Part shown: positions 1-4,592 of the stretch, one piece after another
Position numbering within the stretch: position 1 is the stretch's first letter
How the letters are laid out: each line of letters begins with the position of its first letter
From: Chloroflexota bacterium
Lineage (GTDB): Bacteria > Chloroflexota > Dehalococcoidia > Lucifugimonadales > JACPCL1
Assembly: GCA_016210395.1 (NCBI GenBank)
Contig: JACQUI010000381.1
Span: 1-5,885, forward strand
Length of the DNA stretch: 5,885 nt
Direction: 5' to 3'
Position numbers and translations under genes: made by a program
The notes under the pieces: model-generated
Told to the model about the DNA's origin: nothing
Seen by the model: the letters and a program-made list of their open reading frames with translations, nothing else
The model's database searches: none

Positions 1-8
1 ACGCATGA

Positions 9-36
9 GTGGGAGGGCCTTGCAAGGCCCTCCCAC
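9..36. terminator. 28-bp perfect palindrome, terminator hairpin or operator
   Basis: Positions 9-36 equal their own reverse complement with no mismatch. The arms read GTGGGAGGGCC and GGCCCTCCCAC around a central TTGCAA. As RNA it would form a stem of about 11-12 bp, very GC-rich. It is followed by GCTTGTATG, which has only a weak T run, so a terminator for a gene to the left of the window is possible but not classic. The alternative is a dimeric regulator site, because the centre coincides with a possible -35 box of the next gene. Confidence 0.4.
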
Positions 37-47
37 GCTTGTATGAT
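20..47 (+). promoter_or_regulatory. possible sigma70-type promoter of the GNAT gene
   Basis: TTGCAA at 20-25 (four of six matches to TTGACA) is separated by 16 nt from TATGAT at 42-47 (five of six matches to TATAAT). Transcription would begin near 54, giving a leader of about 50 nt to the GTG at 103. The -35 box lies in the centre of the palindrome, so a protein bound there would block the polymerase. This is a pattern match only. Confidence 0.25.
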
Positions 48-102
48 GATTGGGACGCAAACGTTCTTCCCATTGTGCAAACAGAGCAAGCAAGGGTTCT
101 CC

Positions 103-705
103 GTGCCGTCTCCTGCCCGCTCACCCCATTCGCCCCACACTGGTGGCAACGCCGTCGTCGGCCGCCTGGATTTCCATGCGGTAACTCGTGACCGTTGGGA
201 TGACCTGGAGCGCCTCTTCGATGCCCCCGGGGGGCCCAAGCACTGCTGGTGCATGGTGTGGCGCGCCATGCCAAAGGGCGCGAGCCGGTCCGATAGCCAG
301 GCCAAGAAAGAGGCGCTGGAGAGCCGTGTGCAGCAGGGTGTGCCCATAGGTATCCTTGGATACGTGGATGGCGAACCGGCGGCGTGGTGTTCCGTGGCGC
401 CCCGAAACACCTTTCGCGATCTGGGCGGTGCGCATCTTCCGGGCGATGCGCCCGAGAGCGTATGGTCCGTTGTCTGCTTCTTTGTGCCCCGGCCCCTTCG
501 CCTGCAGGGGGTAGCCAGGAGCCTCCTGGAAGCGGCGGTCGTCCACGCGCGCAGCAACGGGGCAAAGATGCTGGAGGCATATCCAGTAGACCTCAACTCC
601 CCCAGCTACCGGTTCATGGGATTTGTCTCCACATTCAAAGCCTTGGGCTTTCGAGAAGTAGGGACGGCGGGAACCAGACGCCATGTCATGCGGCTGCCGC
701 TCTAG
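103..705 (+). CDS. GNAT family N-acetyltransferase
   Basis: Probable acyl-CoA-dependent N-acetyltransferase of the GNAT fold; the substrate cannot be read from sequence. With the GTG start at 103 the product is 200 aa. Residues 48-54 hold a CWCMVWR segment typical of a small-molecule GNAT subfamily. Residues 120-128 (VWSVVCFFV) are the beta-4 strand, and R133-L-Q-G-V-A138 fits the R/Q-x-x-G-x-G/A loop that holds the acetyl-CoA pyrophosphate, followed by a helix (SLLEAAVVHA). The FKALGFREVG segment near 178-187 is the usual C-terminal 'xxGF' signature. Start choice: GTG 103 has AAGGG 6 nt upstream, whereas the ATG at 43 has no ribosome site, overlaps the possible -10 box, and adds 20 residues with no family likeness. 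Even the first 20 or so residues after 103 are Pro/Ser-rich and look unconserved. The gene seems monocistronic. The family is secure, the start is not. Confidence 0.82.
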   Translation: MPSPARSPHSPHTGGNAVVGRLDFHAVTRDRWDDLERLFDAPGGPKHCWCMVWRAMPKGASRSDSQAKKEALESRVQQGVPIGILGYVDGEPAAWCSVAPRNTFRDLGGAHLPGDAPESVWSVVCFFVPRPLRLQGVARSLLEAAVVHARSNGAKMLEAYPVDLNSPSYRFMGFVSTFKALGFREVGTAGTRRHVMRLPL

Positions 706-840
706 CCAGGCGCCATCGGCCCCTTCCCCAAACGCGCCACCGCCTGGTACCCTCGTCCTATTGTCACACCGGCAAACATCGCGCTCCCCTCAACCCCCGC
801 CTTCGTCCGCCGCCCTCGTGTCCAGGGCAAAGGCCTCCCA
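706..840 (+). terminator. possible Rho-dependent termination region after the GNAT gene
   Basis: By hand count 721-840 contains 59 C and 22 G in 120 bases. This strong C-over-G excess begins straight after the GNAT stop codon. C-rich, G-poor, weakly folded RNA is the known character of Rho loading sites. A 7-bp inverted repeat (706-712 with 741-747, CCAGGCG and CGCCTGG) lies at the stop, but its loop is 28 nt and no T run follows, so an intrinsic terminator is unlikely. The Rho assignment is inference from composition. Confidence 0.25.
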
Positions 841-845
841 TGGTG

Positions 846-886
846 CGAATCTCGGATTCGTTTCCCCCCAAGAAATTAACGAATCC
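846..886. repeat. alternating inverted CGAATC repeats
   Basis: CGAATC at 846-851, GATTCG at 855-860 and CGAATC at 880-885 form three alternating copies. The second and third extend to a 9-bp perfect inverted repeat, GGATTCGTT (854-862) and AACGAATCC (878-886), with a 15-nt loop. The first and second can also pair with a 3-nt loop, so two folds exclude each other. The cluster lies about 100-140 bp upstream of the MFS promoter. It could be a multi-site operator or a leftover structural element; no regulator is identified. Confidence 0.35.
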
Positions 887-986
887 AGCTAGCATTCCAA
901 CATGGCCTAGGTCGCCGAAAACACACCCCTCCTCCCATGCCGGAACCCCCGGACCTTATGCCCATATGCCGGCGTCCTTGTGCTCC

Positions 987-1015
987 TTGCCCCGGCGAGC
1001 GCTATCTAGTAAAAT
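987..1015 (+). promoter_or_regulatory. sigma70-like promoter of the MFS gene
   Basis: TTGCCC at 987-992 (four of six consensus matches), a 17-nt spacer, then TAAAAT at 1010-1015 (five of six). Transcription would begin near 1022, leaving a leader of about 52 nt before the ATG at 1074. The spacing is optimal, and the AT-rich -10 stands out in GC-rich surroundings. Confidence 0.45.
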
Positions 1016-1073
1016 CTCCTGGTGCTTCAGTAATAACTCTTCCAAGACTCGGCTGGACGACTTCAAAGGGCGT

Positions 1074-2435
1074 ATGGCTGTTCACGTTCCTACCAGACGC
1101 ATCGAGCGCGCCTTGCATCTCTCCACGCTGGAAGGCATGTTCTTCGGCGCGATGCAAGGAGCAGGCGAGCATTTTACATCGGCCTATGCAATCGCCCTGG
1201 GCGCAAGCAACTCACAGCTTGCAGCCCTGGTTTCCTTGCCGCAGCTCCTTGGGGCGCTATCCCAGGCCGTCGCCGCCCGCCTGAGCACGTATATCCGACG
1301 CCGCAAGCGATGGCTCGTACTTTTCGCTCTTCTTCAGGATTTCACCTGGCTGCCCATCTTGTTTCTGGGGTTTGCGGGCCTGGGCGACGGCTATGCCGTG
1401 TACTGGCTCATCGGCGTGTTATGCGCCTACACTGCGTTCAACTCCATAGCGGCCGTCGTCTGGAGCGGCATCATGGCTGAAGCCGTGCCGGACCGCATCA
1501 GAGGCCGCTACTTTGGCGGCCGCAGCCGGTGGGTCACCGTGGCGCACATGGCCAGCTTCTGGGGGGCCGGAACCCTGCTGTTTGCCCTGCGGGAGCACGG
1601 TCTTGCCGGGTTCGGCATCGTGTTCGGGCTTGCGTTCCTCTTCCGCGCCGTTTCCGCTGGGTTGTTCACCACCTTGCTGGAGCTGCCACAGGAGTCTCGG
1701 CACAACCACTCTTTGGGCTTGTGGCCCTTCGCCCGCCAGTTGTTCACCACCAACCTTGGCAGGGCCACACTGTACGTCTTCTGCCTTTCCTTCACGACCA
1801 ACCTTGCCTCGCCGTACTTCACGCCCTTCATGCTGCGGGACCTGAATCTCAGCTACATGGCCTTTACGTTGCTGGAGCTGGCTACGGTTTTTGCATCCAT
1901 CCTTGCGGTCACACACTGGGGAGCCGCGGCCGACAAGGCCGGAAACCAGAAGATCATGCGCATCTGCGGCATCCTGGTGGCCGTCGTCCCGTTGCTGTGG
2001 CTGGTGTCCCGCAACGTGCTCTGGCTGGGCTTCGCCCAGTTCTACTCAGGCGTCGTGTGGGCGGGATTCAACCTTGTGTCGGTGAACTACATCTATGACG
2101 CCACAACGCCTGAAAACAGGCTGGCCTATCTTGGCTACTACAGCGCAGGCGTAGGCGTTGCCGTCGCCCTGGGCGCTCTTGCAGGCAGCCTGCTCCTCCG
2201 GTTCTTGCCGCCCATCATGGGGTCAGCCATCCTCAGCCTCTTTCTCGTGTCCGGCCTGCTGCGTTTCCTCACGGGGCTGGCCTTTCTCCCCTTCATCAGG
2301 GAGGTGCGGCGAGTCCGCACTATCGGGGCCGCAGAGCTCTTCCACATCCTCTTGGGCGGCAGCGCCGTTCACCGGCCTGCACACCTTGGCCGGCTGCACG
2401 TCCACCTGCGCCTGCACGGTCATAGGGACGAGTAG
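1074..2435 (+). CDS. major facilitator superfamily (MFS) transporter
   Basis: An inner-membrane secondary transporter of 453 aa, the usual MFS size. About 12 hydrophobic helices can be seen, roughly at residues 22-43, 48-68, 79-101, 108-135, 153-172, 178-202, 231-252, 260-281, 294-312, 315-337, 353-376 and 381-406. A basic loop (RRRKRW, 75-80) follows helix 2. The segment AEAVPDRIRGRYFGGRSRW (135-153) is a conserved cytoplasmic loop seen in generic MFS permeases. WGAAADKAGNQK (282-293) after helix 8 matches the second copy of MFS motif A (G-x-x-x-D-x-x-G-x-K/R). The tail from 407 is basic and His-rich, and cytoplasmic. Start choice: the ATG at 1074 has AAAGGG just upstream and yields a short cytoplasmic N terminus before helix 1; the frame is open far upstream into the GNAT gene, but that part has no transporter character. 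The substrate is unknown; an efflux role is plausible but unproven. Confidence 0.85.
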   Translation: MAVHVPTRRIERALHLSTLEGMFFGAMQGAGEHFTSAYAIALGASNSQLAALVSLPQLLGALSQAVAARLSTYIRRRKRWLVLFALLQDFTWLPILFLGFAGLGDGYAVYWLIGVLCAYTAFNSIAAVVWSGIMAEAVPDRIRGRYFGGRSRWVTVAHMASFWGAGTLLFALREHGLAGFGIVFGLAFLFRAVSAGLFTTLLELPQESRHNHSLGLWPFARQLFTTNLGRATLYVFCLSFTTNLASPYFTPFMLRDLNLSYMAFTLLELATVFASILAVTHWGAAADKAGNQKIMRICGILVAVVPLLWLVSRNVLWLGFAQFYSGVVWAGFNLVSVNYIYDATTPENRLAYLGYYSAGVGVAVALGALAGSLLLRFLPPIMGSAILSLFLVSGLLRFLTGLAFLPFIREVRRVRTIGAAELFHILLGGSAVHRPAHLGRLHVHLRLHGHRDE

Positions 2436-2472
2436 GCCCCCTTGAGCCTCAGGCCGCCGGCATCTTGGGCTG

Positions 2473-2478
2473 TATAAT
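2473..2478 (+). promoter_or_regulatory. -10 element of the response-regulator transcript
   Basis: A perfect TATAAT lies 37 nt past the MFS stop codon. No good -35 hexamer sits 16-18 nt upstream (TTGAGC at 2442-2447 is 25 nt away), so the promoter may need an activator or another sigma contact. Transcription would begin near 2485, giving a leader of about 160 nt. Confidence 0.35.
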
Positions 2479-2647
2479 GGAATGTGAGGCAACCGCCCGC
2501 CGGGACGCGCCTGTTCTCTACTGGCCGTCCTGACCTCTTTGTCCCATGCTTCGGGTGACGCTGGAAGATGCGGACTCCGGCCGCCCCGCAGCCGAGGTGT
2601 CGTTTTCGGCCCGGCGAGGGACCTCACCCGCTGCTTTGGGGGGTGGA

Positions 2648-3346
2648 ATGGCTGCACCTACCGTGCTGGTCGTTGAGGATGAGGAACACCTGCTGCAGGC
2701 GTTGTGCTCCAGCCTCGTCCAGGAGGGGTACCAGGTCAAGACCGCGCAGGACGGTGAGCAGGGCCTGGAAGTCGCGCGGTCGGCCCGGCCCGACCTGGTG
2801 ATCCTCGATGTGAGGCTCCCTACAATGGACGGCCGGGAAGTGTGCCGTAGCATCCGGAAGGAGAGCGCGGTCCCCATCCTCATGCTCACGGCCGGAGACC
2901 ACGAGATTGACCGCGTCGCCGGCCTTGAGATGGGTGCGGACGGCTACGTGTCCAAGCCCTTCAGCATGAGAGAGCTTATGGCCCGCGTGAAAGCCATGCT
3001 CTGCAGGTCAAGGATGACGCCTAACCACGCGCCGGGCGACTGGCCCAAAGTGCTGCGCGCCGGCGACCTGGAAATGGACTTGACCAGTCACGCTGCAAAG
3101 CTTCAGGGCCAGCCCCTCGATCTGAAACCCAAGGAGTTTGACCTCCTTGCCCTCTTGGTGTCCCACCCGGGCCAAGCCTTCACGCGAGAGCAGGTGCTAC
3201 AACAGCTCTGGGGCTACGACTACGCGGGCGATACCCGCGCCGTTGACGTGCACATCCGCTGGCTGAGGGAGAAGATTGAAGAGGACCCCAGCCATCCCAG
3301 GCGCATCAGCACCGTACGAGGCGTCGGCTATAGGTTCGAGGGGTGA
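2648..3346 (+). CDS. OmpR/PhoB-family response regulator
   Basis: A cytoplasmic two-component transcription factor of 232 aa. Receiver domain, residues about 5-120: acidic pair E10/D11, phospho-acceptor D54 in LVILDVRLP, switch T81 and K103 in the conserved KPF. The C-terminal winged-helix DNA-binding domain spans about 135-231: LKPKEFDLLALL, the recognition-helix region DTRAVDVHIRWLREKI, and the ending TVRGVGYRFE. All catalytic residues are present, so it should be phosphorylated normally. Start choice: ATG 2648 begins directly at the family N terminus with a G-rich stretch ahead; the upstream in-frame ATG at 2546 has no ribosome site and adds 34 unrelated residues. In most genomes a sensor kinase follows such a gene, but here 127 bp of non-coding DNA and dinB follow, so the partner must be encoded elsewhere or the regulator is an orphan. 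Its targets are unknown; the MFS gene just upstream is a candidate. Confidence 0.93.
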   Translation: MAAPTVLVVEDEEHLLQALCSSLVQEGYQVKTAQDGEQGLEVARSARPDLVILDVRLPTMDGREVCRSIRKESAVPILMLTAGDHEIDRVAGLEMGADGYVSKPFSMRELMARVKAMLCRSRMTPNHAPGDWPKVLRAGDLEMDLTSHAAKLQGQPLDLKPKEFDLLALLVSHPGQAFTREQVLQQLWGYDYAGDTRAVDVHIRWLREKIEEDPSHPRRISTVRGVGYRFEG

Positions 3347-3382
3347 GGGTCTACATGGCGAGAAGATTGCACAAGAAGGCTA

Positions 3383-3418
3383 CAGAACGGGGGCCAACGA
3401 AAGTCAGCCTCCGTTCTG
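3383..3418 (+). terminator. hairpin terminator after the response regulator
   Basis: CAGAACGG (3383-3390) pairs with CCGTTCTG (3411-3418) and the stem continues inward through one G-U pair to 3394/3407. That makes 12 bp with a 12-nt loop. It lies 36 nt past the regulator stop. Only a weak T content (CTGTTC) follows, so termination efficiency is uncertain. Confidence 0.4.
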
Positions 3419-3457
3419 CTGTTCATCGTAGCACGGGGAGCAGGGGGAGAACGCACA

Positions 3458-3466
3458 TGCTAGAAT
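3458..3466 (+). promoter_or_regulatory. extended -10 promoter of dinB, probably leaderless
   Basis: TGCTAGAAT is an extended -10 box (TGn then TAGAAT, five of six consensus matches). Exactly 7 nt separate it from the ATG at 3474, so transcription should begin at or next to the A of the start codon. The only purine run before the ATG, GGGG at 3469-3472, is too close to act as a ribosome site. No GAAC-N4-GTTC LexA-type box was found in the 127 bp upstream of dinB. Confidence 0.45.
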
Positions 3467-3473
3467 ACGGGGC

Positions 3474-4538
3474 ATGGCCGTGCAGATCGTTCTTCACGCT
3501 GACATGGATGCCTTCTACGCCTCAGTGGAGCAGTTGGACAACCCTGAGCTGAAGGGGAAGCCGGTGCTGGTGGGCGGCAATCCCCAGGGCAGGAGCGTTG
3601 TGGCAGCGTGTTCCTACGAGGCCCGCAAGTACGGGGTGCATTCCGCCATGCCCATGTCGCAAGCTGTGCGCCTGTGCCCGCAGGGCATTGTCGTTGCGCC
3701 GCGCTTTCGCAGGTACGGCGAGATGTCCGGCCAGGTGATGGGGATCTTCCGGGCCATTACGCCACTCGTGGAGCCGATCTCCCTGGACGAGGCCTTCCTG
3801 GACATCACCTACCTTGTTCAACGTGGCGCGCCTCTATTCGTTGCGGGCAGGGACCTGAAGGAGCGAGTCAAGGAGGAGACGGGGTTGGTGGTTTCCGTGG
3901 GTATCGCCGCCTGCAAGTCCGTCGCCAAGATAGCCTCTGACCGGTGCAAGCCGGACGGCCTTCTGGTCGTTGAGCCGGGGAAGGAGCGGGCGTTCCTGGC
4001 GCCGCTGCCGGTCAAAGAGCTGTGGGGCGTCGGCCCCAAAACGGAAGAGCGCCTGCTCCAAGATGGGATCCGCACCTTGGGCGATCTGGCCCGGCAGAGC
4101 GAGTCCTGGGCAAGGGAGCGCTTCGGCAAACGGGGGCCGGAGCTGCTGGCCCTGAGCCGGGGCGAAGACGATCGCCCTGTGGTAGCAGAGCGCGACGCCA
4201 AGTCCATCAGCGCCGAGGAGACCTTTGAGAACGACATCTCTGACCCCGAGGCCATTGCTTTTCAGCTTTCCAAGCTGTGTATGAAGGTGGCGATGCGCTT
4301 GTCCAAGGAGGGAGTCAAGGGAAAGACGGTGACGGTGAAGCTCCGGCTGGCTGACTTCACCACCTTCACAAGATCGGCGTCGCTGCCGGCCCCTGTTGCG
4401 GATGCTGCGGCGATACAGCGCGTTGCGCAGCAGTTGGTGGTGAAGGAGTTGCGGCCCGGGCGGAAGTTCCGTCTCCTGGGGGTAGGGGTGTCCGGCTTCA
4501 GCGATGAGGGCCAACTACCACTGATCGAGCAGGGTTGA
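3474..4538 (+). CDS. dinB: DNA polymerase IV (Y-family translesion polymerase)
   Basis: A distributive, error-prone polymerase that copies past damaged template bases; 354 aa, full family length. The palm/fingers start at residue 6 with VLHADMDAFYASVE, giving metal ligand D10 and, by alignment to the E. coli enzyme, steric-gate Y15. CSYEARKYGV (46-55) binds the incoming nucleotide. SLDEAFLD (103-110) gives catalytic D105 and E106. SVGIAACKSVAKIASD and K159-P-D-G complete the palm. The thumb holds a helix-hairpin-helix, LWGVGPKTEERLL (183-195). The little finger starts near KSISAEETF (243-251). The C terminus carries Q347-L-P-L-I351, which fits the beta-clamp binding pentapeptide QLxL(F/L/I), so contact with the replicative clamp is expected. 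No frameshift or missing catalytic residue. The gene stands alone between its own promoter and a strong hairpin, convergent with the next gene. Confidence 0.96.
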   Translation: MAVQIVLHADMDAFYASVEQLDNPELKGKPVLVGGNPQGRSVVAACSYEARKYGVHSAMPMSQAVRLCPQGIVVAPRFRRYGEMSGQVMGIFRAITPLVEPISLDEAFLDITYLVQRGAPLFVAGRDLKERVKEETGLVVSVGIAACKSVAKIASDRCKPDGLLVVEPGKERAFLAPLPVKELWGVGPKTEERLLQDGIRTLGDLARQSESWARERFGKRGPELLALSRGEDDRPVVAERDAKSISAEETFENDISDPEAIAFQLSKLCMKVAMRLSKEGVKGKTVTVKLRLADFTTFTRSASLPAPVADAAAIQRVAQQLVVKELRPGRKFRLLGVGVSGFSDEGQLPLIEQG

Positions 4539-4576
4539 GAGACTGGCGATTCGCCGAAGGCGAATCGCCAGTCTCT
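4538..4576. terminator. 18-bp hairpin between convergent genes
   Basis: Positions 4538-4555 pair without mismatch with 4559-4576, closing a GAA loop of 3 nt. The hairpin begins on the last base of the dinB stop codon. In the plus direction it is followed by TGTGTGCTTT, a modest T-rich stretch, so it best serves dinB. In the minus direction it lies 16 nt beyond the stop of the convergent gene but is followed by CAACCCTG without a T run, so it may act there mainly as an RNA-stabilising end. Confidence 0.7.
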
Positions 4577-4592
4577 TGTGTGCTTTGGAGGT

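Larger units (their letters stand above)
706..1073. other. intergenic region without a gene
   Basis: No coding region is supported in these 368 bases. Open frames that cross them are Pro/Ser/Arg-rich, resemble no family and overlap the flanking genes out of frame. The stretch contains a C-rich, G-poor segment just after the GNAT stop, a cluster of inverted CGAATC repeats at 846-886, and a promoter at 987-1015. From 890 to 985 I see nothing specific beyond further C-rich sequence. Confidence 0.6.

Noticed and set aside
121..684. Minus-strand open frame of 187 aa opposite the GNAT gene
   Set aside because: No recognisable family; the plus-strand frame has clear GNAT motifs, so this is an antisense shadow.
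706..747. 7-bp inverted repeat at the GNAT stop as an intrinsic terminator
   Set aside because: The loop is 28 nt and no T run follows; too weak to call as an intrinsic terminator.
683..892. Small 69-aa frame after the GNAT gene
   Set aside because: Starts inside the GNAT gene, is low-complexity Ser/Pro, has no ribosome site and resembles no family.
384..1073. Long upstream extension of the MFS reading frame, open through most of the GNAT gene
   Set aside because: This part is Pro/Arg/Ser-rich with no transporter or other domain character, overlaps a real gene in another frame, and is explained by high GC with few stops.
3347..3473. LexA-type SOS box upstream of dinB
   Set aside because: I looked for GAAC-N4-GTTC and CTGT-N8-ACAG type patterns and found none, so SOS control is not supported here.
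3343..3552. GTG-started frame overlapping the response-regulator stop, in the place where a kinase would begin
   Set aside because: The 69-residue translation has no kinase or other likeness, crosses a hairpin and overlaps dinB out of frame.
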